The position numbers were made by a program, and so were the translations under genes. Source: Lachnospiraceae bacterium (GTDB taxonomy: Bacteria; Bacillota; Clostridia; Lachnospirales; Lachnospiraceae). Taken from it: a stretch of DNA of 64,000 bases. The notes under the pieces were generated by a model, which saw only the letters and a program-made list of their open reading frames with translations, had not been told where the DNA came from and ran no database searches. The DNA is taken from assembly GCA_014804645.1 (NCBI GenBank), contig JAAUZI010000053.1, forward strand, positions 1-64,000. Direction: 5' to 3'. This document shows positions 25,352-35,166 of this stretch, in pieces (positions within the stretch are counted from its first letter, which is position 1; the number at the start of each line of letters is the position of its first letter).

Positions 25352-27691
25352 TTATCCTTCCTTGACTTTGGATTTTTCGCCTGCCGCCTTGCGGGAGACT
25401 CTCTTCGTCTCTTTTTTAGGCGTGTTCTCCTTAATCAGCGCCAGCTTTCTGCGCACGCGCTCCTCGATGACCCGGTTCAGTTCCTCCTCGGTATAGGGCT
25501 CAAAACGCAGAATACTCAGAGACAGGGGCGCCAGCTTTACGCTTATGGACACCGCCTGCTCATCCCACTCGATATCCTCTGCCGGCAAGGCCTTCTTGTT
25601 CACTACGCCCGTACCTCCATATATCTTCTCATCCGTATTCAAAATCTCCTTATATTTCCCGTCATAGGGAACCCCTGTGCGAATCTCCTGGGCCACACCC
25701 GCAAAATTCGCCACCACCAGCAACATGTCAGCGGCGTCGCTCCCCTTGCGCAGATAGCTCAGATAGCAGTCGTTGCCGGAGATGGCGTTGAGCCACGCAA
25801 AGCCCGACGGCTCCTGGTCCAACTCGTACAGGGCCGTCTCCCTGCGGTACAGATGGTTCAGGTCCTTATACAATTCCGCAATCCCCTTGTGCTCCGGCAC
25901 CTCCAGCAGATTCCACTGCACTCTCCGATTCTCGTTCCATTCATCGAACTCCGCCAGCTCCTGTCCCATGAACAGCAGTTTTTTGCCGGGGTGAGTCATC
26001 ATATAGGCATAGGAAAGCCGCAGATTGGCCAGTTTCTCCTCCCTGCTGCCGGGCATCTTGCCCACCATGGTGGCCTTTCCATGTACCACCTCATCGTGGG
26101 AGAACACCAGCTGAAACTTTTCACTGTAGGCGTAGATCATGCTGAACGTCAGCTCTCCGTGGTGATGGCTGCGGAAATAGGGGTCCATTCTGATATAGCC
26201 CAGATAGTCGTTCATAAAGCCCATATTCCACTTCAGGTCAAAGCCCAGACCGCCCTTATCCAAATCCTCGGTAATCAGTGGAAATGCCGTGCTCTCCTCC
26301 GCAATGGACAACACGCCGGGATTGCGCTTTTTGAGAATGGAGTTCAGATGCTTTATCATCTCCATGGCCTCCAGATTCTCCTTGCCGCCGTACATGTTTG
26401 CCACCCATTCTCCGTCATTTTTGCCGTAATCCAAATACAGCATACTGGCCACGGCGTCCATGCGGATACCATCCGCATGATACTTTTCCACCCAGAACAG
26501 CGCGTTGGCGATCAGGTAGTTGGACACCTGAGGTCTGCCGTAATTGTATATCAATGTGCCCCAGTGAGGGTGAAAGCCCTGGCGGGGGTCCTGATGCTCA
26601 TACAGGCAGGTGCCGTCAAAGCCGGACAGGCCGTGTGTATCCCTCGGAAAATGAGCCGGAACCCAGTCCAGGATCACGCCGATGCCCGCCTTGTGCAGTT
26701 CGTTGACTAAATACATAAAATCCTCGGGACTGCCGTACCGGGAAGTGGGGGCATAGTAGCCAATGACCTGATAGCCCCAGGAGCCGTCAAAGGGATGCTC
26801 CATAACCGGCATCAGCTCCACATGAGTATAGCCCATATCTTTCACATATTTCACTACCTCGGGTGCAATGTCCCGATAGTTGGCGTATGTTTTCCCCTCT
26901 CCGGGCTCAAGAAAGGACCCCATATACATCTCATAGACGCTAATGGGAGCATTGCCCCCCTGAAAACTTTTACGCTCCCGGATAAACTCCTCATCCTCCC
27001 ATTTGAAATGACTGATATCCGCCACCACGGAGGCATTGTCCGGTCTGAGCTGGGCGGCATTTCCATAGGGGTCAGCCTTCAGGAAAGTCAACCCACCCCT
27101 GGCCTTGATCTCAAACTTATAGATACTGCCCTCTGTCACCTGGGGAATGAACAATTCAAAGATACCGCTGTCCCACAGGCGGCGCATCTGGTGCGCACGG
27201 CCGTCCCAGCTGTTGAAATCTCCCACCACACTGACGCGCATGGCATTCGGCGCCCATACGGCAAAATAGGTTCCCTCCTCACCGTCCAGGGTGCAGGGGT
27301 GCGCTCCCAGCTTATCATAGATCGTATAATGAATCCCTGCGTCAAACTTTTCAGTATCCTTTTTCGTGATAAGCGGTGCGTGGCGGTATGGGTCCAAACA
27401 CTGAACCTTATTTCCGCTCCGGTCAGTCACAACATAGCAGTATTTTCCCATGTCCTTATCCGGGACCAGCACCGCAAAGAATCCCTCCTCGTCCGCCATG
27501 TCCATGGGATACTCTCTTCCGCTTTTATCCAACTGCAGGGTCATCTCCACCGCCCCCGGATAAAACGCCTGCACAAGCATCTGACTTCCCACCTTGTGAG
27601 GCCCCAGCAGATCATGCGGATGGTCACACTCTGAATATACGATTTCCTCAATCGCAGGCCAATTCATCAATTTATACAGCTTATTGTCCAT
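25352..27691 (-). CDS. glgB: 1,4-alpha-glucan branching enzyme
   Basis: Makes alpha-1,6 branches in glycogen. 779 residues, longer than the usual 630-730. N-terminal CBM48-like domains (~20-210, including GTYFAVWAPNAMRVSVVGDF), GH13 catalytic barrel (~250-620: VILDWVPAHFPRDTHGL, nucleophile Asp in DGIRMDAVASMLYLDYG, Glu in SIAEESTAFP, VFSHDEVVHGKATM) and a beta domain. The extra length is a Lys/Arg-rich tail after ~residue 745. No glgA, glgC or glgP is near; it follows the DUF1015 gene by 85 bp. Confidence 0.96.
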   Translation of the reverse strand: MDNKLYKLMNWPAIEEIVYSECDHPHDLLGPHKVGSQMLVQAFYPGAVEMTLQLDKSGREYPMDMADEEGFFAVLVPDKDMGKYCYVVTDRSGNKVQCLDPYRHAPLITKKDTEKFDAGIHYTIYDKLGAHPCTLDGEEGTYFAVWAPNAMRVSVVGDFNSWDGRAHQMRRLWDSGIFELFIPQVTEGSIYKFEIKARGGLTFLKADPYGNAAQLRPDNASVVADISHFKWEDEEFIRERKSFQGGNAPISVYEMYMGSFLEPGEGKTYANYRDIAPEVVKYVKDMGYTHVELMPVMEHPFDGSWGYQVIGYYAPTSRYGSPEDFMYLVNELHKAGIGVILDWVPAHFPRDTHGLSGFDGTCLYEHQDPRQGFHPHWGTLIYNYGRPQVSNYLIANALFWVEKYHADGIRMDAVASMLYLDYGKNDGEWVANMYGGKENLEAMEMIKHLNSILKKRNPGVLSIAEESTAFPLITEDLDKGGLGFDLKWNMGFMNDYLGYIRMDPYFRSHHHGELTFSMIYAYSEKFQLVFSHDEVVHGKATMVGKMPGSREEKLANLRLSYAYMMTHPGKKLLFMGQELAEFDEWNENRRVQWNLLEVPEHKGIAELYKDLNHLYRRETALYELDQEPSGFAWLNAISGNDCYLSYLRKGSDAADMLLVVANFAGVAQEIRTGVPYDGKYKEILNTDEKIYGGTGVVNKKALPAEDIEWDEQAVSISVKLAPLSLSILRFEPYTEEELNRVIEERVRRKLALIKENTPKKETKRVSRKAAGEKSKVKEG

Positions 27692-27776
27692 AGTCGCCCC
27701 TTTTCTGTATGGCTTTTATATTGTATCCTGTGCGCGTATGCCATACCTACGCATAGCTCCTTAGACGCAGGGTCTG

Positions 27777-29012
27777 TCACAGGCTATGTATAAACAGACC
27801 GCTCCTTAGCTTTGGCTCAAACCAGGTGGACTTGGGGGGCATCAGCCTGCCTGCGTCCGCCACGGCAAACAACTCGTAAATAGAGGTGGGATACAGTGAG
27901 AAAGCAACCTTCATATCACTCTGCACTCTCCTCTCCAACTCCTCCAGCCCCCGGATACCTCCCACGAAATCAATGCGTTTGTCAGTCTTGGGATCTCCGA
28001 TTCCCAATATGGGGGCCAGGAGCTGATTCTGCAGGATGGACACGTCCAGCCCCTCCACCGCATCCCGGCTGCGAATATCCTCATGGGCCGTGAGACGATA
28101 CCACTCCCCCTCAAGATACATGCCGTACTCGTATTTTTTCTCGGGTTTCAAAGGCGTCTCTCCCACGCATTCCACCGTGAATTTTTCCCCGATCTTCTCC
28201 AGAAAAGTTTCCCTGTCGTACCCGTTCAAATCCTTTACCACCCGATTGTAGTCCAGGATTTTAAGCTCGTCCGCAGAGAACAGCACCGACAGGAAAAAAT
28301 TATACTCCTCCTCCCCGGTGTGGGCGGGATTGTTCTCCCTGCGCTGCAGTCCCACCTTCACGGCGGAGGCGCAGCGATGGTGTCCGTCCGCGATATAAAT
28401 CTGCTCCATACCGGCAAAGGTGTCCCGAATGGTCTGTATCTGCTGTCTGTCCGACACCACCCACACTCTGTGTACGATCCCGTCCCCAGCGGTAAAATCA
28501 TACAGAGCATCCCCCTGTATCACCTGGGCTATCACCTGCTGCAGCGCCGCCTGGTTGCGGTAGGCCAAAAAGATAGGACCGGTCTGGGCGTTGCAGGTGT
28601 CCACATGGCGGATTCGGTCCAGCTCCTTGTCCGCCCGGGTGTTCTCGTGTTTTTTGATGACCTGGTTCTGATAGTCGTCGATGGAGGCGCAGGCCACAAT
28701 TCCCTTTTGACTCCGCCCCTCCATAATCTGCTCATAAATGTAATAACAGGGCGCGTCCTCCTGCACGAATCTCCCGTCGCGCATCCACTGCTGCAGCATA
28801 TCCCGGGCTTTCTCGTACACACAGTCCGCATAGGTGTCCACCTGAGGGCCAAACTGCGTCTCGGCGCGGTCGATGGACAGAAAAGAGCCGGGGTGCAGTT
28901 TCACCTCCGACGCAGCCTCCTCTCTGTTGTATACGTCATAGGGCAGCGCCGCGATCTCTGCCTCCAGTCCTTTGGCAGGTCTGTATGCCTGGAATGGTCT
29001 GATATCTGCCAT
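27777..29012 (-). CDS. DUF1015 family protein
   Basis: 411 residues, full length. The conserved features of DUF1015 are present: the opening MADIRPFQAYRP with AALPYDVYNREEA, IYEQIMEGRSQKGIVACASI, the KKHENTRADKELDR block, YIADGHHRCASAV and the C-terminal LMPPKSTWFEPKLRSGLF. The biochemical function is unestablished; in clostridia it commonly neighbours serA/serC, as here (serCA lie 0.5 kb away), suggesting a link to serine metabolism. That link is inference from context. Promoter at 29054-29082. Confidence 0.9.
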   Translation of the reverse strand: MADIRPFQAYRPAKGLEAEIAALPYDVYNREEAASEVKLHPGSFLSIDRAETQFGPQVDTYADCVYEKARDMLQQWMRDGRFVQEDAPCYYIYEQIMEGRSQKGIVACASIDDYQNQVIKKHENTRADKELDRIRHVDTCNAQTGPIFLAYRNQAALQQVIAQVIQGDALYDFTAGDGIVHRVWVVSDRQQIQTIRDTFAGMEQIYIADGHHRCASAVKVGLQRRENNPAHTGEEEYNFFLSVLFSADELKILDYNRVVKDLNGYDRETFLEKIGEKFTVECVGETPLKPEKKYEYGMYLEGEWYRLTAHEDIRSRDAVEGLDVSILQNQLLAPILGIGDPKTDKRIDFVGGIRGLEELERRVQSDMKVAFSLYPTSIYELFAVADAGRLMPPKSTWFEPKLRSGLFIHSL

Positions 29013-29053
29013 GGTTTTCCTCCTTGAGTTAGGGTGGTTACACTTTCCTTACT

Positions 29054-29082
29054 ATCATATCAAAAATAGCTATACATCTCAA
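29054..29082 (-). promoter_or_regulatory. Probable promoter of the DUF1015 gene
   Basis: Minus-strand TTGAGA (29082-29077), 17 bp, TATGAT (29059-29054). A plus-strand TATAAT at 29095-29100 probably belongs to the divergent 29130 gene, but has no good -35. Confidence 0.6.
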
Positions 29083-29129
29083 GCGATAAAGTGGTATAAT
29101 GGAAAAAAATTTGTGAGGAGTGATGCATC

Positions 29130-29408
29130 ATGACGGACGAAAATCGTGCTATTTTGAAGAGAATTAACGACTACGCGGAGCAGGTGATGGGGGATATCGA
29201 CCCTCAGAAGGTACAGGTTTCCGCACAGATTGAAAAATTAAAGCCCATTCTGCAGGAAATTGCGGAGGAAAAGCAAATCTCACTGGAGGACATGTTTATC
29301 CTGTATATGGATATTCAGTCCGAGGCGTCCTGCGCCACCCAGCAGAAACTGTCCGAGGAATTACAGGATCTGAATGATGGCAGCGGCATGCCGATCTTGA
29401 TTCGATAG
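29130..29408 (+). CDS. Small acidic protein of unknown function
   Basis: 92 residues, mostly predicted helical and acidic (NDYAEQVMGDIDPQKVQVSA; EEKQISLEDMFILYMDIQSE). No family recognised. ATG 29130 is preceded by GTGAGGAGTGATGC, a good ribosome-binding site, and a TATAAT at 29095-29100; these support a real gene. It is divergent from DUF1015 and is followed by the serA terminator. Confidence 0.7.
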   Translation: MTDENRAILKRINDYAEQVMGDIDPQKVQVSAQIEKLKPILQEIAEEKQISLEDMFILYMDIQSEASCATQQKLSEELQDLNDGSGMPILIR

Positions 29409-29463
29409 TCTGTGTGAGTTTGGTTCCCGGCTGTGGTATCGACGGTTATAACTTTCAAAGAAA

Positions 29464-29504
29464 ATGCTCCCGGCCGTGAGCGATGGCTCATAACCCGGGA
29501 GCAT
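29464..29504. terminator. Terminator shared by serCA and the small acidic gene
   Basis: ATGCTCCCGG (29464-29473) pairs CCGGGAGCAT (29495-29504), with an inner TGAGC/GCTCA stem; on the minus strand TTTTCTTT follows. Confidence 0.8.
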
Positions 29505-29530
29505 ACCTTTTCTGTTTGTCTATTCGGAAA

Positions 29531-30694
29531 TTATTTCACAACTCTCACTCTGAACACGCCCTCGATCTTCTCCAGCGCCTCAATGATCTCCGCCGTGGGA
29601 GCGCTCTCCACGTCAATCATGGTGTAAGCGACCTCGCCTCTGGACTTGTTGGTCATGTCGCTGATATTGATGCCCTTTACACCGAACGCCGCCGTAAACT
29701 GGGTAATCAGGTTGGGAATATTCTTGTGGAAGATGGCCACACGCCCCGCCTTGGCACAGATGCCCATGTCACACGCAGGATAGTTTACGCTGTTGCGGAT
29801 GTTGCCGTTCTCCAGGTAGTCCATGATCTCCTCCACCGCCATTACCGCACAGTTGTCCTCGGACTCCTCGGTGCTGGCGCCCAGATGGGGAATCACGATA
29901 CAGCCCTTCTGTCCCGCCGTGGTGGGATTGGGGAAATCAGACACATAGCGGGCGATCTTGCCGCTCTGCAGCCCCTCCAGCACATCCTTCTCATTGGCCA
30001 GCAAATCTCTGGCAAAGTTCAGCAGTACCACGCCCTCTTTCATCTTGGCGATGGACACGGCATTGATCATGCCCTTGGTGGAATCCAGCAGAGGCACATG
30101 AATCGTAATATAATCACAGTCCGCATAGATATCGTCCACATTCAGCACATGTTTTACGGAACGGCTCAGATTCCAAGCCGCATTGACAGACAGATAGGGG
30201 TCGTAGCCATATACCTCCATCCCCAGAGATACAGCGGCGTTGGCCACCTTCACGCCGATGGCTCCCAGGCCGATAACGCCCAGTTTCTTGCCCATGATCT
30301 CAGTTCCGGCAAAATTCTTCTTCTCCTTCTCCGCCGCCTTGGCAATATCCGCATTGTCCGCGGAGGCCTTGACCCAGTCAATACCGCCGATCACATCTCT
30401 CGCCGCCAGCAGCATACCTGCCAGCACCAGCTCCTTTACGCCGTTGGCATTGGCGCCGGGGGTGTTGAACACCACCACACCTTTCTCCGCGCATTTATCC
30501 AGAGGGATATTGTTTACCCCTGCGCCCGCGCGGGCCACTGCCAGCAACCCCGCAGGAATCTCCATGTCATGCATGGAGGCGCTGCGCACCAGAATGCCGT
30601 CCGCCTCCTGCACATCCGCCGTAATCTGATATTTCTCGCTGAAATTCTTCAGTCCCACATCCGCAATGGGATTCAGACAGTTAATCTTATACAT
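29531..30694 (-). CDS. serA: D-3-phosphoglycerate dehydrogenase
   Basis: First step of serine synthesis. 387 residues: substrate domain with ILVRSASMHDMEIP and ARAGAGVNNIPLDKC, the NAD-binding LGVIGLGAIGVKVANAA (~residues 145-161), catalytic His in IVIPHLGASTEESEDNCA, and a C-terminal ACT domain (~315-387) for feedback control by serine. Its ATG overlaps the serC stop (TGATG), so the pair is translationally coupled. Confidence 0.96.
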   Translation of the reverse strand: MYKINCLNPIADVGLKNFSEKYQITADVQEADGILVRSASMHDMEIPAGLLAVARAGAGVNNIPLDKCAEKGVVVFNTPGANANGVKELVLAGMLLAARDVIGGIDWVKASADNADIAKAAEKEKKNFAGTEIMGKKLGVIGLGAIGVKVANAAVSLGMEVYGYDPYLSVNAAWNLSRSVKHVLNVDDIYADCDYITIHVPLLDSTKGMINAVSIAKMKEGVVLLNFARDLLANEKDVLEGLQSGKIARYVSDFPNPTTAGQKGCIVIPHLGASTEESEDNCAVMAVEEIMDYLENGNIRNSVNYPACDMGICAKAGRVAIFHKNIPNLITQFTAAFGVKGINISDMTNKSRGEVAYTMIDVESAPTAEIIEALEKIEGVFRVRVVK

Positions 30695-31776
30695 CAGGCA
30701 TTCTCCTCCTCAAACTTCCGCATAAACTCCACCAGCTTTTCCACGCCCTCTATCGGCATGGCATTGTAGATGGAGGCTCTCATTCCGCCCACGGATCTAT
30801 GGCCCTTCAAATTCTCAAAGCCCGCCGCCTTGGCCTCCTTGACAAACTTAGCGTCCAGCTCCTCATCGCCGGTGACAAAGGGAACATTCATCAGGGAACG
30901 ATCCTCCTTGCGCACGGTACCCTTGAAAAGCTTGCTCTGATCCAGGAAATCATACAGAATCGCCGCCTTCTTCTCATTGTGGGCCTTCATGGCCTCCAGG
31001 CCGCCCTGTCTCTTGATCCACTTGAACACCTTGCCGCAGATATAGATGCCATAGGCAGGCGGGGTGTTGTACAGTGAATCGTTGTCCGCATGAATCTTAT
31101 ACTTTAACATGGTGGGAGTACCCGGCAGCACGTCCTCGGTGATCAAATCCTCCCGGATAATCACAATGACCACGCCCGCAGGACCGATATTCTTCTGCAC
31201 GCCGCCGTAGATCACGCCGTACTTGGTCACATCCACAGGCTCGGATAAAAAGCAGCTGGACACGTCCGACACCAGCGTCTTGCCTTTGGTGTTGGGCAGG
31301 GTCTTAAACTTGGTTCCGTAGATCGTGTTATTCTCACAGATATACACATAGTCCGCATCCTCGCTGATGGGCAGATCGGAGCAGTCGGGTATATAAGAAA
31401 AAGTCTGATCTTCTGAGGAGGCAATCTTGTTGGCCTTACCGTAGATACAAGCCTCCTGATAAGCCTTCTTGGCCCACTGACCGGTTACAATATAATCAGC
31501 CACCTTGTTCTTCATCAGATTCATGGGTATCATGGCAAACTGCTGGCTGGCGCCACCCTGCAAAAACAATACCTTGTAATTGTCAGGAATGTTCATCAGC
31601 TCCCGCAGATCGGCCTCCGCCTCCTTAATGATGGTGTCATAAGCCTTGGAGCGATGGCTCATCTCCATCACAGACATGCCAGTTCCCCGGTAATCCAACA
31701 TCTCTTCTGCAGCTTCTTTAAGTACTTCTTCAGGCAAAACTGCGGGGCCTGCTGAAAAATTGTAAACTCTTGCCAC
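30694..31776 (-). CDS. serC: Phosphoserine aminotransferase
   Basis: PLP enzyme making phosphoserine from 3-phosphohydroxypyruvate. 360 residues, the normal length, if translation begins at GTG 31776 (VARVYNFSAGPAVLPEEVL), preceded by GGAGGAG at 6 bp. The frame is open to an ATG at 31851, but that overlaps the -35 box of the promoter, so it is excluded. PLP lysine lies in GVIYGGVQKNIGPAG; HRSVGGMRASIYNA is the C-terminal family block. Confidence 0.96.
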   Translation of the reverse strand: MARVYNFSAGPAVLPEEVLKEAAEEMLDYRGTGMSVMEMSHRSKAYDTIIKEAEADLRELMNIPDNYKVLFLQGGASQQFAMIPMNLMKNKVADYIVTGQWAKKAYQEACIYGKANKIASSEDQTFSYIPDCSDLPISEDADYVYICENNTIYGTKFKTLPNTKGKTLVSDVSSCFLSEPVDVTKYGVIYGGVQKNIGPAGVVIVIIREDLITEDVLPGTPTMLKYKIHADNDSLYNTPPAYGIYICGKVFKWIKRQGGLEAMKAHNEKKAAILYDFLDQSKLFKGTVRKEDRSLMNVPFVTGDEELDAKFVKEAKAAGFENLKGHRSVGGMRASIYNAMPIEGVEKLVEFMRKFEEENA

Positions 31777-31822
31777 TTTCTTCTCCTCCTCAATTTTAAG
31801 TATGTTCCCATATGTTTCACTT

Positions 31823-31851
31823 ATTTTATATCCAAAATCCACTTTAGTCAA
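31823..31851 (-). promoter_or_regulatory. Promoter of serC-serA
   Basis: Minus-strand TTGACT (31851-31846), 17 bp, TAAAAT (31828-31823), about 40 bp before the GTG start. Confidence 0.7.
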
Positions 31852-31885
31852 CTGCTTTGTTAAAATATAAACATTTTTCCCATTT

Positions 31886-33265
31886 TCAATAGAACATCAC
31901 CACCGGGGTTCCCAGCTCTACCAGCTCATACAGCTGAGCCATCGTGTCCGGGGGGGTATTGACGCAGCCGTGGGAACCGTTCGTCAGATAGATCTCTCCG
32001 CCGAAATCCCGTCGCCAGTCCGCATCGTGAATCCCCACATTTCCCACCACCGGCATCCAGTATTTCACAGGGGTCGCATAGCCCTCCCCTCGCAGAATGC
32101 GGTTCCTCTGCTTATTGTAGACATAGTTGATCCCCTCCGGCGTGTTCCAACTGCGCCGGGCATTGCCGGTGACCACATCCACAGAAATCAGACACTCTCC
32201 GTCCTGATAATAATACATATGCTGCTGTCCCATATCCACCTCGATATAGGTGTCTCCGATATCATCCAACCCTCTGCAGAATCCCTCCTGCAGATAGGCC
32301 GGTCTGTGTATCAAAGGCTCCTCCCGCTCATAAGCCAGCTCCTCTGTGAGAAAATCCACCTCCTTTTCCACGTCCAGCCGGGTTCCATAGGTGTTATATT
32401 TCACCTGTACCACACGCCCCTCCGTGGTCTGGAAATCTCTGGTGGTGTCCACGGTGTCGTACTGCCGCGCCAGCTGCTCCACCCATTCCCTGATATGACT
32501 GGTACTGACCACCAGCTCTTCTTGATCCCATACGGGGCAGCCATCGCTGCCCTTTCGCAGAAAAGAGGCCATAATCTCCGGGCCAAGCTCTATCTGCTCC
32601 GCCCCCATGTCATAGATCAGATTGCTGTGAAAGAAAGACTGCAGCTGCACAAAACGCTCCCTCTGCCGGGCGTCCTGGGCCGTATCCTCCATATCCGTAT
32701 AGCAGTCTCCCTCTCCTGCCTGAATCTCATATATCCCATTTTCCAGACATTGCTGCACATAGTCGCAGAGCTTGTCGGGATCCAGCCGGTGACTTTTCCC
32801 GTCGAACAGGACATAGGGTTCCTCTCCCGCCTCCCCCGCTCTGATCTCCACCACAGCACTCTGTTCCCCGGCAGACTGTACCCAGGCCATATCGGTCACC
32901 AGCTCCCTGAGTTTTTCTGAATCCCAGCTGTTTCGGGGAATCAGATATTGCTCCACTGTCTGTCCGCTGCGTCTCAAATATTCCTGCAGACTGTCCGTGT
33001 AGTCCACCCGAAAATCCGCCTGGGCCAGATCCACCGGCCAGCGCTGACCCTGGCTGTCTATAATAATCAGCTCGGGAATCTCTGCTGTCCGCACCAACTC
33101 GCTATTCACTTCTTCCACTGTCATACCGGTACAGTACACGCCGTTGATCCAGGTATTTATCACAAAGGTTCTGCTGTAATACCATGTCAGGGCCAGAAAT
33201 CCGCTCAACGCCAACAGAATCAGGCCAAACAGCGTCAACAGGCATATGCGAAGAGTTCTTTTCAT
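31886..33265 (-). CDS. L,D-transpeptidase (YkuD) with VanW-type PG-binding domain
   Basis: Cross-links peptidoglycan through 3-3 bonds outside the membrane. 459 residues. Membrane anchor at ~8-28 (LLTLFGLILLALSGFLALTW), a long extracellular PG_binding_4-like region with INGVYCTGMTVEEVNSEL, and a C-terminal YkuD domain (~340-459) with the catalytic motif in GSHGCVNTPPDTMAQLY. ATG 33265 follows GGAG at 6 bp; the open frame reaches 33277. Single gene between serC and ilvB; no clear terminator was seen on either side. Confidence 0.93.
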   Translation of the reverse strand: MKRTLRICLLTLFGLILLALSGFLALTWYYSRTFVINTWINGVYCTGMTVEEVNSELVRTAEIPELIIIDSQGQRWPVDLAQADFRVDYTDSLQEYLRRSGQTVEQYLIPRNSWDSEKLRELVTDMAWVQSAGEQSAVVEIRAGEAGEEPYVLFDGKSHRLDPDKLCDYVQQCLENGIYEIQAGEGDCYTDMEDTAQDARQRERFVQLQSFFHSNLIYDMGAEQIELGPEIMASFLRKGSDGCPVWDQEELVVSTSHIREWVEQLARQYDTVDTTRDFQTTEGRVVQVKYNTYGTRLDVEKEVDFLTEELAYEREEPLIHRPAYLQEGFCRGLDDIGDTYIEVDMGQQHMYYYQDGECLISVDVVTGNARRSWNTPEGINYVYNKQRNRILRGEGYATPVKYWMPVVGNVGIHDADWRRDFGGEIYLTNGSHGCVNTPPDTMAQLYELVELGTPVVMFY

Positions 33266-33356
33266 TGCAATCTCCACAATTTTTTCTTAAAAAAGTATTC
33301 CAAATCTGCTCTTTAAGTGCCTATCCAGACAAAATATGTCTGAAACAAATGCCACT

Positions 33357-35024
33357 CTACAGATCGTCTCCGTCAAACACCTCATTGATGGGCGCTCCGG
33401 CAGGCACCATGGGAAATACCTTGTCATCCTCCGGAATCACGCACTCGATCAGCACCGGAGCTTTCATGGCAAGCGCTTTCTCCAGCGCAGGGGCAAACTC
33501 CTCCTTTGCCGTCACCCGGATTGCGCTGCAGCCCAGGCCCTCCGCCACCTTGCAGAAATCCACCTTGTCGTTTAAGACCGTCTGGGAGTATCTCTTGCCG
33601 TAAAACAGGGTCTGCCACTGGCGCACCATTCCCAGCACATGGTTGTTGATTACCACCTGCACAATAGGGATATTATAACGGCTGGCAGTGGCCAACTCAT
33701 TCATATTCATGCGGAAACACCCGTCGCCCGCGATATTGATACAGATTTTGTCAGGCTGGCCCACCTGCGCGCCGATGCAGGCTCCCAGACCGTAGCCCAT
33801 GGTGCCCAGACCGCCGGAGGACAGGAAAGTACGGGGCTGCGTATAATGGTAGTATTGAGCCGCCCACATCTGATGCTGGCCCACGTCGGTGGTGATAATA
33901 GCCTCGCCCTTGGTGATCCTGTCAATCTCCTCAATCACATAGGGACAGGAAAGGTTTTCCTTGTCGTATTTCAGAGGATATTTGCCCTTTAAGTCCTGTA
34001 TCCTGTTCATCCACTCTGAGTGGGTCTGAGGCTGTAATTTTTCATTGATAGCGGCAAGCACATCCTTCAGATCGCCTATCAATGACGCATCCACCCGGAT
34101 GTTCTTGTTGATCTCTGCCGCATCAATGTCGATGTGGACAATCTTGGCCTCCTCCGCAAACTTCTTGGGATTGCCGGTCACTCTGTCGGAAAACCTGGCT
34201 CCCAGGGCAATCAGCAGATCACACTGGCTCACACCCAGATTGGATGTCTTGGTGCCGTGCATGCCGATCATGCCGGTATAGCGGGGGCTGTTGCCGTCAA
34301 ATGCACCCTTGCCCATCAGCGTATCGCACACCGGCGCATCCACCAGCTCCGCGAAACGGGCGACCTCCTGGGTAGCGCCGGAGATTACCGCGCCGCCGCC
34401 CAGATAAATATAGGGGCGTCTGGCCTTTTCAATCAGCTCCACCACCTGGTCGATCTCCTGCTCCGAAAAACGGTTTACTCTCTCCATTTTTTCGGGCACT
34501 GCCGGGGTGTATTCACACAGGGCCGCTGTCACATCCTTGGTGATATCCACCAGCACCGGACCGGGCCGTCCGCTTCTTGCAATATGAAAGGCCTTGCGCA
34601 GCGTATCTGCCAGAATCTCCACATTTTTTACAATATAGCCGTGCTTGGTGATCGGCATGGTCACGCCCGCAATGTCCACCTCCTGAAAAGTGTCCTTGCC
34701 CAGCAGGGGCAGATTCACATTGGCGGTGATAGCCACCATTGGCACAGAGTCCATGTAGGCAGTGGCAATGCCGGTGACCAGGTTGGTGGCTCCGGGGCCG
34801 CTGGTAGCCATACATACGCCCACCTTTCCTGTGGCCCGGGCATACCCGTCCGCCGCATGTGCCGCCCCCTGCTCATGGCTGGTCAGCACATGGCGAATCT
34901 CCGAACTGTGCTTATACAAAGCGTCATAGATATTCAGGATCGTGCCGCCGGGATAGCCAAACACGGTGTCCACGCCCTGTTCTTTCAGACATTCTATTAC
35001 GATCTCTGATCCTGTCAATTGCAT
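33357..35024 (-). CDS. ilvB: Acetolactate synthase large subunit
   Basis: TPP/FAD enzyme that starts valine, leucine and isoleucine synthesis. 555 residues. Catalytic Glu in TSHEQGAAHAADGYARATG (~residue 49), central FAD domain, TPP motif GDGCFRMNMNELATA with the closing NN of VQVVINN. The regulatory small subunit ilvN is not in the window. Last gene of leuB-ilvD-ilvB; between ilvD and ilvB lie the structured element at 35063 and the GAGGTTCT palindrome at 35044. ATG 35024 follows AGGAGG. Confidence 0.96.
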   Translation of the reverse strand: MQLTGSEIVIECLKEQGVDTVFGYPGGTILNIYDALYKHSSEIRHVLTSHEQGAAHAADGYARATGKVGVCMATSGPGATNLVTGIATAYMDSVPMVAITANVNLPLLGKDTFQEVDIAGVTMPITKHGYIVKNVEILADTLRKAFHIARSGRPGPVLVDITKDVTAALCEYTPAVPEKMERVNRFSEQEIDQVVELIEKARRPYIYLGGGAVISGATQEVARFAELVDAPVCDTLMGKGAFDGNSPRYTGMIGMHGTKTSNLGVSQCDLLIALGARFSDRVTGNPKKFAEEAKIVHIDIDAAEINKNIRVDASLIGDLKDVLAAINEKLQPQTHSEWMNRIQDLKGKYPLKYDKENLSCPYVIEEIDRITKGEAIITTDVGQHQMWAAQYYHYTQPRTFLSSGGLGTMGYGLGACIGAQVGQPDKICINIAGDGCFRMNMNELATASRYNIPIVQVVINNHVLGMVRQWQTLFYGKRYSQTVLNDKVDFCKVAEGLGCSAIRVTAKEEFAPALEKALAMKAPVLIECVIPEDDKVFPMVPAGAPINEVFDGDDL

Positions 35025-35043
35025 GTAATATTCCTCCTATTTA

Positions 35044-35061
35044 GAGGTTCTTTAGAACCTC
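35044..35061 (-). repeat. GAGGTTCT palindrome before ilvB
   Basis: Perfect GAGGTTCT-TT-AGAACCTC, followed on the minus strand by TAAATAGGAGG, the ilvB ribosome-binding site. The same palindrome occurs at 25285 and 54602; a variant GAGGATC/GATCCTC is at 50864. Confidence 0.75.
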
Positions 35062-35062
35062 C

Positions 35063-35162
35063 ATTCCGCATGTTCTCTACAAGCACACAGAGCCGGTGAT
35101 TCATATCTGGCTGCTTTTGCATCCAGATATGAATCAGTGCGCTTTCCGAGAACATGCTGTTC
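35063..35162 (-). repeat. Intergenic structured element, copy B (ilvD-ilvB gap)
   Basis: On the minus strand it runs ACAGCATGTTCTC to GAGAACATGCGGAAT. Three nested stems: outer ATGTTCTC/GAGAACAT, middle AGCGCAC/GTGTGCT (one G-U), inner perfect 13-bp GATTCATATCTGG/CCAGATATGAATC with loop ATGCAAAAGCAG. Confidence 0.85.
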
Positions 35163-35166
35163 AATA

